40,721 nt of DNA from Thermoprotei archaeon (lineage in GTDB: Archaea; Thermoproteota; Thermoprotei_A; Sulfolobales; Acidilobaceae), in assembly GCA_029335875.2 (NCBI GenBank), contig JARJMZ020000009.1, positions 1 through 40,721 on the forward strand. The letters run 5' to 3'. The notes under the pieces are model-generated. The model was not told where the DNA came from, ran no database searches, and saw nothing but the letters and a program-made list of their open reading frames with translations. Shown piece by piece: positions 9,017 to 17,132 of this stretch (position 1 is the first letter of the stretch; each line of letters opens with the position of its first letter). A program made the translations under genes and the position numbers.

Positions 9017-9222
9017 CTTAACTTTCAATAAGTGGCAATGAAAACCCTCAGAGAACAGTGCACAACATTAAAAAGTCTGAGAACAAAAACTCCAACGCTA
9101 GACTAGAAACTACTAGGAGAAGAAGTTTACTTTAGAAAGCTTTAGAGGGAAAAATTTGATTGAGGCTAAACTCCAATAAAAAGTTTGAGGTGTGAAGGGT
9201 GTTCGGCCGTGTGTTGTCTTTT

Positions 9223-10515
9223 TTAGAGTTCCATGGATTCTTTGAATACTTTTTCTAGTAGGCTTTTTGTTGCGGGTATTGGTGAGTGTATTAGGAGCCT
9301 TTGTTGTTTGAGGGATCCCTCTACTAGGGCTGGTATATCGCTCTCCCTGTATCCCACGTCTTTTAATCCTCTGGGCACTGTTTTGAGGTCTTCTATTAGG
9401 CTTGCAAAAGCTTCATAGGCTGCTTCCCCTATTTTCTTTGGGTGGCTTGATTCGGGCTGTACTCCTAGAAGTTCAGCTATTTTAGCCACTCTTTCTGGAA
9501 CTGCTGGCGCTATGGTTTTGAATGCTGCTGGTGCTGTTAGAACTACTGATATTCCATGTGGTACTAGCGGGTGTTCAACTTTATAGTCTGGGGGCACGTA
9601 TTCTCTGACCATTCCAGCTATTGGGTATGCGTTTGCATGTGGTATGTGCACTCCCGCATGCCCGAAGCTTGCGCTAGCCAGTTCACAGGCTAGCATCATG
9701 TAGTATCTTGCTTCCACATCGTGCCCGTTATAGTAGGCTCTTCTCAGATATTTGCTTACAAGCTCTACGGCTTTCTCGCTGAAAACGTCTGTTATCGGGT
9801 TAGCCCCCTGATATACTGGTCTCTCGGCGGGGCTCGAATATCTAGGCCTAGCATAGTATGGTTTCGTTGTATATGCTTCAGCCGCATGTGTCAAGACATC
9901 TAAGCCTGTAGCAGCTGTAACTGTTGGAGGCATTGTGACCGTCATTAGGGGGTCTACTATGCCCATAGTGGGCTTCAAATAATAGTGTGATATTCCCGTT
10001 TTAACTCTTTCAGCTTTAACGTCTAGAACGGCGACGCCAGTATTCTCACTCCCGCTCCCGGCTGTTGTTGGCACAGCTATTAACGGCTTTAAAGGTCCTG
10101 GAACGGGCTTCCCAAGACCTATAGGCCTGCTAATATACTCGATTATATTGGCGGGGTATTTCGTAAGCAAGTTTATAACCTTAGCATGATCTATAACACT
10201 ACCTCCCCCCACAGCGACGATCCCGTCAAAAACCTTATCTCTAGCCCACTCTGAAGCCTTAACCATTGAGACATCCGTGGGCTCAATCTCAATATCATCG
10301 TAGACCTCGACTTCAACCCCTTCCTTCTCAATGTTATCCACAACTTTCTTAGCCACTCCAAGCTCCATAAGATTCCTATCTGTGACTAGAAGGACCCTCT
10401 TAAGCCCCAGCCTGGAGACTTCAAAGCCAGCCTCCTCGCTAGCCCCAATACCGAACTTAAGGGTGACGGATGCTAGTGTAAACACACCCTCGTTGACATA
10501 CGTGTAGAATACCAA
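9223..10515 (-). CDS. Iron-containing alcohol dehydrogenase, hydroxyacid-oxoacid transhydrogenase (HOT/ADHFE1) type
   Basis: This is a 430-residue group III (Fe) alcohol dehydrogenase. It has the NAD-binding GGGSVID, the loop PTTAGSGSE, and metal-ligand segments GLDVLTHAAEAY and the HAGVHIPHANAYP and HPLVPHG regions. The insert ERPVYQGANPITDVFSEKAVEL and the HPLVPHGISVVLTAPAAF block are characteristic of the hydroxyacid-oxoacid transhydrogenase branch, whose known members oxidise 4-hydroxybutyrate to succinic semialdehyde. The start is TTG 10515, behind GGGTG six bases upstream; the protein then begins at the position expected for the family. It is divergent from a lactonase-like gene with a 109-nt shared promoter region, a pairing reminiscent of blcB/blcC (attL/attM) in gamma-butyrolactone catabolism. 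Family certain; branch likely; substrate inferred. Confidence 0.88.
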   Translation of the reverse strand: MVFYTYVNEGVFTLASVTLKFGIGASEEAGFEVSRLGLKRVLLVTDRNLMELGVAKKVVDNIEKEGVEVEVYDDIEIEPTDVSMVKASEWARDKVFDGIVAVGGGSVIDHAKVINLLTKYPANIIEYISRPIGLGKPVPGPLKPLIAVPTTAGSGSENTGVAVLDVKAERVKTGISHYYLKPTMGIVDPLMTVTMPPTVTAATGLDVLTHAAEAYTTKPYYARPRYSSPAERPVYQGANPITDVFSEKAVELVSKYLRRAYYNGHDVEARYYMMLACELASASFGHAGVHIPHANAYPIAGMVREYVPPDYKVEHPLVPHGISVVLTAPAAFKTIAPAVPERVAKIAELLGVQPESSHPKKIGEAAYEAFASLIEDLKTVPRGLKDVGYRESDIPALVEGSLKQQRLLIHSPIPATKSLLEKVFKESMEL

Positions 10516-10624
10516 GGCTTACACCCATTCACATATGAGTGGGAGGTCTAGAAACTTTAAATATTTAAAATATTTATGCTCTGTAACTTTAAATATCTAG
10601 AGGTCTAGTAGAGGGTGTTACACT
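10516..10624. promoter_or_regulatory. Divergent promoter region with repeated AACTTTAAATAT boxes
   Basis: The 12-mer AACTTTAAATAT occurs at 10553-10564 and 10585-10596, 32 bp apart, and AGGTCTAG occurs at 10544-10551 and 10600-10607. The right-hand TTTAAATAT is placed as a TATA box for the lactonase gene, whose GAGGGTG ribosome site (10611-10617) lies seven bases before the ATG. The left-hand box may serve the dehydrogenase or bind a regulator. Repeats are seen; function is inference. Confidence 0.5.
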
Positions 10625-11458
10625 ATGGCCGCCGAAACCGGGGTTAAGAGAGTGTTCCTACTAGACTATGGGGTTCTAGCCGGGGAGCCTGGGTGGTTCA
10701 TACCTAACCCCCTACTCTACGTTGAAATGGGCGATGTCAGCAGGATAGCTGAAAAGCATAAGTGGATAGAGATCCCAGTGACTGGAGCTCTAGTAGAGCA
10801 TAAAGACGGCTACGTCCTCTTCGACACGGGCAGCCACCCGGAAGCTTCTAAGCAATGGACACAAGCTGTCTGGCAGGTGTTCCCCATGGTTAAGTTTGCC
10901 GATGAGAACAGGGTTGAAAACCAGCTTAAACTCGTAGGTGTAAAGCCTGAAGATGTAACTTTCATAGTACTATCTCACATGCACCTAGACCATCTAGGTC
11001 AAGCATATGTTTTCAAAGACGCTAAAACACCATTGATAGTTCATAAGAAGGAGATACAGAACGCCCTCTACTTCTACTGGCTCAACAGGATAGGAGCATA
11101 CCAGCCCGTAGACCTGGAGGCTCTCAAGGGAGCAAACTGGTACCCAATAGATATCACGCACTTCGAACTACTACCAGGCATAGAAATAATATGGGTTGGA
11201 GCCCACACGCCGGGAAGCATAATGATGAGGGTGACAACAAACAATGGAAACTCATACATATTCACCGGGGACTTCACACACCTACCCCAAGAAATTGAAA
11301 TTGAAAACAAAGGATGGCTACTAGCAGACCTAGACGAGTACATATCTGGCATGAAACTAATGAAACTAATGCTAAAAAGACCTAAAACAAACGTAGTAAT
11401 AAGCCACGATCCAGACCTATGGAACAAATACCCCAAGGCTCCAAAATACCTAACGTAA
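10625..11458 (+). CDS. Metallo-beta-lactamase-fold lactonase-like hydrolase (AHL/gamma-lactone lactonase family)
   Basis: This is a 277-residue protein of the N-acyl homoserine lactonase family within the metallo-beta-lactamase fold. The binuclear zinc motif SHMHLDHLGQA is complete (HxHxDH), preceded by LFDTGSHPEA and followed by the later ligands in WVGAHTPGS, FTGDFTH and VISHDPD. The N-terminal YVEMGDVSRIAEKHKWIEIPVTGALVEH is also typical. Members open lactone rings. The divergent HOT-type dehydrogenase suggests a gamma-butyrolactone to 4-hydroxybutyrate to succinic semialdehyde route, as in Agrobacterium BlcC/BlcB; quorum-signal hydrolysis is the alternative. It ends about 15 nt before a T-rich stretch. 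Family firm, substrate inferred. Confidence 0.88.
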   Translation: MAAETGVKRVFLLDYGVLAGEPGWFIPNPLLYVEMGDVSRIAEKHKWIEIPVTGALVEHKDGYVLFDTGSHPEASKQWTQAVWQVFPMVKFADENRVENQLKLVGVKPEDVTFIVLSHMHLDHLGQAYVFKDAKTPLIVHKKEIQNALYFYWLNRIGAYQPVDLEALKGANWYPIDITHFELLPGIEIIWVGAHTPGSIMMRVTTNNGNSYIFTGDFTHLPQEIEIENKGWLLADLDEYISGMKLMKLMLKRPKTNVVISHDPDLWNKYPKAPKYLT

Positions 11459-11580
11459 ACCCCCCTCATACATCTCTCTTTTTCAACCCTCATCTAGGGA
11501 AAGCCTCCAAACACTCTCCAGACTTGACACGCTAACAATCATTATTCCTTAGAGGGATCTCGTGGCACGCCATTACCGTC

Positions 11581-11709
11581 TCAGTCCATCTTATCGTGAG
11601 ACATCACGGTCACCATAAGAACAGTCACATCTACAACAACGCCGGCCGCCTTCCAAATCACTACTATTATTACCGACATAGTTGAACTGCTATTCCCCTG
11701 TGAAACCAT
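11581..11709 (-). CDS. Possible 42-residue membrane peptide
   Basis: This is a short frame starting ATG at 11709 behind AGGAG seven bases upstream and a TATA-like TTTAATTA further up. The product begins MVSQGNSSSTMS and continues as a Val/Ile/Ala-rich stretch (IIVVIWKAAGVVVDVTVLMV) that could cross the membrane once, ending with SHDKMD. No family is recognised; weak resemblance to the penultimate span of the DUF996 proteins elsewhere in the window raises the option that it is a worn fragment. The good ribosome site is the main support. Confidence 0.3.
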   Translation of the reverse strand: MVSQGNSSSTMSVIIVVIWKAAGVVVDVTVLMVTVMSHDKMD

Positions 11710-11997
11710 ATATCTCTCCTAATTAAACTCCCCAGTTAATTGCAAAAAGCAGAGGGGGCTCAATAATATAGGGATATTAATAGGAAAGCTTCTTTTAAGC
11801 ATGTGGACATTAAAGATACTCGACACTCCGACGCTGAGTTGCGATGGGAAAGGCTGCCTATAAAGGATTTAAGAGCCCCAAACATATAATTAGGTTATGA
11901 TAGTTGTAGTTAACGCTCTGGGGAGAGGTGGTGAAGATCTCGTTAAAATAGTTGGGTGCGAGCACGATGCTCACGGGCCACTACAGGAGGTGAGATC
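11710..11997. other. Intergenic, AT-rich; promoter of the acetyltransferase gene
   Basis: No gene is seen here. A frame opening with ATG near 11897 could give about 52 residues, but it overlaps the acetyltransferase start in another frame and looks random. TATA-like elements (AAACATATAATTAG near 11879-11892) probably drive the acetyltransferase. Confidence 0.35.
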
Positions 11998-12501
11998 ATG
12001 GGTGAAACATGTATTTTTAGGGAAGCCTCTAATAAAGACTTGGGCGATATTTTGAAGATAGAGCGTGAGTCTTTCGAGGCTGAGGCTTTTGAAAAACATG
12101 TTTTTGAAAGTATCCTGGAGGTTTTCCCTGAGCTTTTTATAGTTGTGGAGTGTGGGGGGGCTATAGCGGGGTTTGTTGCTGGGATTGTGGAGGGGGGTTT
12201 ATGCCATCTAGTGGATATAGCTGTGAAGCCCGGTCTGAGGCGTAGGGGGCTTGGGGAGAGGCTTATGGAGGTTTTTGAGGTTAAATGCGCGAGCCTCGGG
12301 CTTTCGAGGGCTGTCTTGGAGGTTAAGACTACTAATATTCCCGCGGTGAACCTTTACGTTAAGAGAGGGTTTAAGCATGTGGGAACTATAAAGGGTTATT
12401 ATCCTGATGGGACGGACGCTCTAATAATGGAGAAGGAGCTGGAGGGAGGGGCGCGTGTAGGTGAGGGTGAATGGGAGGCTTATGTGGGGGAGGTGCTGTG
12501 A
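11998..12501 (+). CDS. GNAT-family N-acetyltransferase (RimI-like)
   Basis: This is a 167-residue GNAT protein. The acetyl-CoA pyrophosphate loop is VKPGLRRRGLGERLM at about residues 78-92, followed by the AVLEVKTTNIPAVNLYVKRGFKHVGTIKGYYPDG block that in RimI-type enzymes recognises protein N-termini and ends in the catalytic Tyr region. The start ATG 11998 is fixed by AGGAGGTGA at 11985-11993; an earlier in-frame codon lacks such a site. By family it would acetylate protein N-terminal amines, as archaeal Ard1/RimI does, but small-molecule GNATs cannot be excluded. It converges on the serine hydrolase gene, with only nine bases between their ends. Confidence 0.85.
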   Translation: MGETCIFREASNKDLGDILKIERESFEAEAFEKHVFESILEVFPELFIVVECGGAIAGFVAGIVEGGLCHLVDIAVKPGLRRRGLGERLMEVFEVKCASLGLSRAVLEVKTTNIPAVNLYVKRGFKHVGTIKGYYPDGTDALIMEKELEGGARVGEGEWEAYVGEVL

Positions 12502-12510
12502 GGTCTGCCG

Positions 12511-13881
12511 CTATCTTCCTACTTTGACTAGCTTATACCTCTCATATATCATTTCTACTTTATCCCCTCTTATCCTGAACTCTACGGGGATCCTCCCTGT
12601 TAGGGTGTGCGCGTAGAATAGCGCGTAATCCTCCTCTATCCTTTGAGGCGTTAGGGGGGTCACCTCCTCCACGTATTTATCCTTGTATTCTATTATTAGG
12701 GTACCCTGTTTCCTCTTGACTGTGAGCCTCATAGTCCCCTTGAAAGTCTCGTATGTGCCCGCGACCTTAGATAGTATCCTCTCAAGCTTTACGGGTTCGA
12801 GGCTCTCCGGGTCTACCCCCATCATGTGGGCTATCACATACTGGCCTAGGAGTGATAGGGGGTAGCCTGAGCTGTTAGCCATGATCACTACTCCAACATT
12901 GTCCCCCCTAACGTAGCCCATGTAAGCGGTGTATGTTAAAACGGAGCCCCCGTGTCCTACTAGTTTCCTCCCATAGAAATCTGTCTTGATCATGAGCCCG
13001 TAGCCGTAGTAGTCTGCAGCCGCACTCTCATAGGGTAATTTAATGTGAGGGGTCTCCATAGCTTCAACGCTCTTCCTACCCACTATCTCCGAGCCCCCGT
13101 AAACCCCCCAGTTTAAAAGCATAGACGCATACCTAACCATGTCTAGAGGGTTACTTAGGAGACCCCCATCAGCTGTTACCCCGTAAGGGAACTTGCCCGC
13201 CACAAGCCTACCTTCCCTATCAACTATATAGCCCACCGCAACATCGGCGTCCCTCTCAACATCCTCCCTTTTAAAATAGCTCCTCCTCATCCCCAGGGGC
13301 TCCAGTATAGTCCTCCTAACATAATCCTCATAGCTAACCCCTGAAACTTTCTCTACGATCTTACCTAGGATCACGTAGCCCTCGTTCAGATAGAAAAACT
13401 TGGAGCCGGGCTCCCCCTCAACCCAGCTTTCATAGCCTCTCATGAAAGCGATAACATCATCAGGATATGATAGGGGCAGCCATTTAGAGTCTAGGCCGAG
13501 AGAGCCCCTAATGAAAGCTTCAGCGTAAGCGAGAGCCGGGATGCCACTGGAATGTGTAAGGAGGTGGTGGATAGCCACAGGCTCCCCGGCAACTTTCAAT
13601 TCAAACTCCACATACTTAGACACAGGATCCCACAAGTCTAGGAGCCCCCTCTCATACAACGTCATGACAGCCAGAGCGGTGAACGACTTAGTTATAGAGC
13701 CAATACCGTAAACAGTGCCCGGGGAAGCCGGCACCATCCTATCAACATCCCTATAGCCGAAACCCCTAGCATAGATCACATCGCCGCCCCTAACCACAGC
13801 AATACTAACACCGGGCATCCTATACTCGCTCATCTTCTCAATAATAAAACCCTCAATTAAACCCCAATCCAACACGAACAC
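12511..13881 (-). CDS. Beta-lactamase-family serine hydrolase (class C/DD-peptidase-like)
   Basis: This is a 456-residue serine hydrolase of the beta-lactamase/AmpC/esterase-B fold. The catalytic SxxK is SITK at residues 62-65, the YxN motif is YLN near 164-166, and the third motif is GHGGS in the second half, all in the usual order. The last 100 residues form a beta-rich tail like the lipocalin-type domain often found after this fold in archaeal members. Archaea lack peptidoglycan, so a role as peptidase (D-aminopeptidase-like) or esterase is more likely than beta-lactamase; this is inference. No signal peptide is seen, so it is probably cytoplasmic. GTG 13881 or the GTG/TTG codons just after it could be the start; AGGGTG overlaps this region. 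Confidence 0.88.
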   Translation of the reverse strand: MFVLDWGLIEGFIIEKMSEYRMPGVSIAVVRGGDVIYARGFGYRDVDRMVPASPGTVYGIGSITKSFTALAVMTLYERGLLDLWDPVSKYVEFELKVAGEPVAIHHLLTHSSGIPALAYAEAFIRGSLGLDSKWLPLSYPDDVIAFMRGYESWVEGEPGSKFFYLNEGYVILGKIVEKVSGVSYEDYVRRTILEPLGMRRSYFKREDVERDADVAVGYIVDREGRLVAGKFPYGVTADGGLLSNPLDMVRYASMLLNWGVYGGSEIVGRKSVEAMETPHIKLPYESAAADYYGYGLMIKTDFYGRKLVGHGGSVLTYTAYMGYVRGDNVGVVIMANSSGYPLSLLGQYVIAHMMGVDPESLEPVKLERILSKVAGTYETFKGTMRLTVKRKQGTLIIEYKDKYVEEVTPLTPQRIEEDYALFYAHTLTGRIPVEFRIRGDKVEMIYERYKLVKVGR

Positions 13882-13968
13882 CCTACAGACGTGGAACGCT
13901 AAAAGAAGTTATATAATTCCATCTTATAGAGCGTGGACGCCGGAACCTAATACTAGCGGTTTATCTCC

Positions 13969-14133
13969 ATGGTTTTAAGCCCGGCTCCCCCTAACCCCTT
14001 TGAGGGCTCCATCGGCGAGCGCTACTGGGGCCGCCTTGTGGGTATTGTAGCGGCATTTTCTCACGCCCCCGCCTCTGATGGCCAGGCTGTCATAGAGGCG
14101 GACTTACTGAAAGCGGAAACCTTAAAAATTTAA
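13969..14133 (+). CDS. Short GC-rich frame, 54 residues, hypothetical
   Basis: ATG 13969 opens a frame beginning MVLSPAPPNPFEGSIGERYW and continuing GRLVGIVAAFSHAPASDGQA, ending in a Leu/Lys-rich tail. The stretch 13977-14110 is much richer in G and C than its AT-rich surroundings and the peptide composition looks protein-like (tryptophan, paired glycines, few runs). No ribosome site precedes the ATG, so it may equally be the surviving piece of a larger gene. I recognise no family. It is the only coding-like sequence in the 640-base gap between the serine hydrolase and the first DUF996 gene. Confidence 0.35.
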   Translation: MVLSPAPPNPFEGSIGERYWGRLVGIVAAFSHAPASDGQAVIEADLLKAETLKI

Positions 14134-14519
14134 CTCTAAGTCTTCATAGTTTGCATTATTATCTCCTTAAATGTCTCCAGGTAGCCTGTCCTCCTTAGCT
14201 AACAACCTTAAGTACTCACATTAACCGGGCCGTTTATAGTACTAGCTGTACTCATACCATTTGCTCAATGACCGGGAAATCACCCAGTATGTGGAGTTTT
14301 AAGCTTGAGAGCCGTGATATACGGATATCAATAAATGAGCCCTCTTTAACAGCTCATAGAACCATAAGGACTTTAGGGCGAGAGCCTCTCTAGAAGAAGA
14401 GAATGTGGCGTCAGTAGCACTAAGTCAGGTTTACATTAAAGCTCTCTCCTCACTGTAGACTGCCATGAGGAGCTCTGAGGTAGTATTTAGTGTAAGTTTA
14501 ACGTTACTAGAATAAGAAT
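14134..14519. other. Intergenic stretch without a recognisable gene
   Basis: The stretch is AT-rich with several stops in all frames. The only item of note is a 15-mer (CTTCATAGTTTGCAT, 14142-14156) that also occurs, on the other strand, at the right end of the IS607 remnant (1338-1352). Confidence 0.4.
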
Positions 14520-15173
14520 TTAGAGTTTATTAGTGCTCTGAACGTCTCTTGGATGCGGGCTTACACTGCTTGGAGGCCTCATTTTGTCGAAGGCCAATGC
14601 TATAGCTATTCCACCAGCAGTCTCCAAGAGACACCCTACGTGTATTATTGTTGTTGGGACAGCTATGAACATTATTATACCCCCCTTCTTTAGAAGGGGC
14701 TCATTAGATTTATCTGCTAGTAAACTCAGAGATCTATAGATGAAGTATCCCATTAGCAGAGCTCCAGCTAGAAATAGGGGGAGTACCATCAGAAAGACCT
14801 TAAGTATGTCCTCGGAGGTGATAAGTAGAGGAATGAGGACGAGCATGCCCAGGAAGGGTAGGCCTATACCCAGGATTATAGAGTAGGAAGCGTACTTGCG
14901 TATCCTCTCCTCACCATAAATTTCTGAGAAACGAAAAAGACTATAAAACAGTAAAATCCAGCCTATGATGGCTATAATCGTCAAGGGGTACAACATGGCG
15001 CTATCCACATACTCGGGATAGAGCATTCCAAGGTAAAAAACGGTAGGTCCCACGAAAGCGTAGGGAGTACCCACGCTCACGACAAACTTAAATACCCCAA
15101 CCACAGCTATCATAGCGCCGCCAAGAAGCCCTAAGGTCTTGGCAGACGTGAAATTAGGGCTTTCCGAGGACAT
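14520..15173 (-). CDS. DUF996 integral membrane protein (copy 1)
   Basis: This is a 217-residue multi-span membrane protein of the DUF996 family, function unknown. It shares with the other copies in this window an N-terminal soluble start (SxxFTSAKTLGLLGG), a span ending IIGWILLFYSLFRFSEIYGEE, the repeated RKYASYS element after it, a YFIYRSLSLLADKSNEPLLKKGG segment between spans, and a final span ending in FDKMRPP. About five to six hydrophobic spans are visible. The ATG at 15173 is preceded by AT-rich sequence. It is the most divergent copy: the GEPLF of relatives reads NEPLLKK, and the tail ends with PHPRDVQSTNKL. Membrane location is sure; role unknown. Confidence 0.8.
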   Translation of the reverse strand: MSSESPNFTSAKTLGLLGGAMIAVVGVFKFVVSVGTPYAFVGPTVFYLGMLYPEYVDSAMLYPLTIIAIIGWILLFYSLFRFSEIYGEERIRKYASYSIILGIGLPFLGMLVLIPLLITSEDILKVFLMVLPLFLAGALLMGYFIYRSLSLLADKSNEPLLKKGGIIMFIAVPTTIIHVGCLLETAGGIAIALAFDKMRPPSSVSPHPRDVQSTNKL

Positions 15174-15401
15174 AAGCGTCGTCCCACCTAAAAACAGTTA
15201 AAATCTAACATATTTAAGCTTTATTGAATAGCTTTAATCTAAGTAGTTGAGTGGTTCTCATATAGGAATAGGGGATAAGGAAAATTCTGGTGCAAGCTGA
15301 AAAGGGTGAACGCGTTCCTTAAGTCCTTAAACGGTCCTAGGAGTTACATGTGTCTGGGGGGCAGTCAACCTTAATAAGCCCTGGAGGTTACATGTAGTAT
15401 G

Positions 15402-15449
15402 GTGATGAGTGACTCTAATAATGAGCGGTGATGGATCCGCCCCTGCTGA
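15402..15449 (+). ncRNA. Candidate C/D box sRNA
   Basis: Box C is GTGATGA (15402-15408) and box D is CTGA (15446-15449), framing 48 nt. Internally a C'-like GTGATGG (15428-15434) follows a degenerate D' (ATGA) by three bases, leaving guides of about 12 nt before D' and 11 nt before D, the classic archaeal spacing. Flanking TATG and CAT can pair as a terminal stem. A TATA-like CTTAATAAG at 15369-15377 lies about 28 nt upstream and a T-rich tail follows. I could not identify a target. The layout is seen; the identity is inference. Confidence 0.5.
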
Positions 15450-15491
15450 ACATTCTCCCGCCTTATTGTCTTGTTTTTCAAAGTTTCATGG

Positions 15492-16187
15492 TTATAGTGA
15501 GTGTTCCCGTTGTCCCTCTAGATCCTCCTTCGCTATTTTAACCTCCTTTGAATGCGCACCCCCACCGCCCGGGGGTTTTAGCGTGTAGAATGCTATTGCT
15601 AGGACTATTGCGCCTACAAGCTCTATGAGACTTCCTATGAGTATTATCATTGTTACGGCGGCTATGAACATTATAATGCCTGCTGCTCTGAATAGAGGCT
15701 CTCCAGACTTCTCCGATAGGAGGCTTAGAGACCTATACATGAAATACCCCATTAACACTATGCCCGCTAATACTACGATGATGGCGGCTAGCAGGAGAAA
15801 CAAGCCTATAGGGGCTGCAGAGAGGATAACCCCTATGATGGCGAGGAGCACTATTATAATAGCGCCGACTACTCCAACCACTATGGAGGCTACAGAGTAA
15901 ACAGCATACTTGAATATACCACCCTCACCGTAGACTCTGGAGGAGAAGTAGAGCGAAACTATGACTAAAGCCCAGCCGATGAGGTTTAGATGAGGCAATA
16001 GGTATAAGCCGGTGAGAGAGGTGTCCAATGGGGTCTGAAAATATCCCTGAAAATCTTGAGCATAGAATAGCCTGATAAAGGCGAACAACTGCACCACGCC
16101 CATAAAAATACTAGCGGCCACTCCTACAACTATTAAGATAGAGCCGGTAAGCCCTAAAACCCTGGCAATACTGAAATCCGATGACAC
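15492..16187 (-). CDS. DUF996 integral membrane protein (copy 2)
   Basis: This is a 231-residue DUF996 membrane protein with five to six spans. Family elements: SSDFSIARVLGLTGS at the start, LIGWALVIVSLYFSSRVYGE then GGIFKYAVYSVASIVVG, then YFMYRSLSLLSEKSGEPLFRAAGIIMFIA, and a last span running into FYTLKPPGGGG. The start is placed at the second GTG (16187): GAGGTG lies six bases before it and contains the first GTG, and the resulting N-terminus (MSSDF) matches the other copies. It ends in a charged tail (KEVKIAKEDLEGQ). Same strand as copy 1, separated by 318 nt that hold the sRNA candidate. Function unknown. Confidence 0.82.
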   Translation of the reverse strand: MSSDFSIARVLGLTGSILIVVGVAASIFMGVVQLFAFIRLFYAQDFQGYFQTPLDTSLTGLYLLPHLNLIGWALVIVSLYFSSRVYGEGGIFKYAVYSVASIVVGVVGAIIIVLLAIIGVILSAAPIGLFLLLAAIIVVLAGIVLMGYFMYRSLSLLSEKSGEPLFRAAGIIMFIAAVTMIILIGSLIELVGAIVLAIAFYTLKPPGGGGAHSKEVKIAKEDLEGQREHSL

Positions 16188-16364
16188 AGGCGACACCTCG
16201 TCTAGAACAGGAGTTAGGGACTAATAAAGATCCACAGTATGCGAGCACTTGAACCCCAAAACTCTACCCAATAACACCCCCTGCCTTACGCCGGTAGACC
16301 CTCCTGGAAGGAGTGACAGCACCTCCCACCATGTAACCTAGGAACTTGATCCCGGCATTAACGT

Positions 16365-17132
16365 TTACCCGAACCCCCCATCTGCTATTACTGTTGTCCC
16401 CGTTATGTAGCTTGCCCTATCAGATGCCAGGAATACTATTAGGTTCGCGGCCTCCTCAGGGGTTCCAAGCCTCCCCAGGGCTATCCTAGGCAGGTATTTC
16501 TCCCTCCACTTCGGCTCTTTAAGCCATGCTGTCATCTCAGTCTCTATGAAGCCGAAGGCCACCCCCACAACCCTAATATTGTACTTTGCTAACTCTAACG
16601 CTAGACCCCTTGTCAGCCCTATTAGGGCTGCTTTTGAAGCCGCATAGTTAGAGTTCCCCACTAGACCGTATATCCCAGCTACTGAAGACACATTAACTAT
16701 AACCCCCCTCCTCCCCTCAATCATGTGAGGCAACACGGCCCTAACACAGTTCATGGCCCCAGTCAAGTTAACATCTAAAACCCTGCGCCACTCCTCATCG
16801 CCCATCTTCCAGCTCATAGCCGGCACAGCTATCCCAGCGTTATTAACGAGTATATCCACGGAGCCGAAGGCCTTCAAAGCCTCATCCACAACCTTCCTGC
16901 AACCCTCAAATAAGCTCACATCAGCCTGAACGCCAACAGCACTACCCCCCATAGCTCTAATCTCCTCAACAACCTTCACCATCTCACCCACGCTCTTAGA
17001 AGCGTTAACAACAACATTAGCCCCAAGCCTCGCAAACTCGAGGGCAGCAGCCCTACCTATACCCCTACTAGACCCTGTAACTATAACAGTACGCCCATCA
17101 AAGGAAATCCAAGAGTCCCTGCACAGCCCCAA
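16365..17132 (-). CDS. Short-chain dehydrogenase/reductase (FabG-like SDR)
   Basis: This is a classical SDR oxidoreductase. The Rossmann glycine motif TGSSRGIG lies near residues 28-35 of the longest reading, NNAG at 106-109, and the catalytic Ser (VNVSSVAG) with Tyr172-xxx-Lys176 (NYAASKAAL); the C-terminus ends ITGTTVIADGGFG, typical of 3-oxoacyl-reductase/glucose-dehydrogenase-like members. Residues RG after the glycine motif favour NADPH. I place the start at TTG 17132 (GGTGG seven bases upstream, about 45 nt after a TATA-like TTTAAGC near 17177) rather than the TTG at 17159, which would precede the expected transcription start. The substrate cannot be told; the neighbours are unrelated membrane proteins. 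Confidence 0.88.
   Translation of the reverse strand: MGLCRDSWISFDGRTVIVTGSSRGIGRAAALEFARLGANVVVNASKSVGEMVKVVEEIRAMGGSAVGVQADVSLFEGCRKVVDEALKAFGSVDILVNNAGIAVPAMSWKMGDEEWRRVLDVNLTGAMNCVRAVLPHMIEGRRGVIVNVSSVAGIYGLVGNSNYAASKAALIGLTRGLALELAKYNIRVVGVAFGFIETEMTAWLKEPKWREKYLPRIALGRLGTPEEAANLIVFLASDRASYITGTTVIADGGFG

Noticed and set aside
11897..12060. 52-codon frame overlapping the acetyltransferase start
   Set aside because: It lies in another frame, lacks a ribosome site of its own and shows no domain; the AGGAGGTGA site clearly serves the acetyltransferase.
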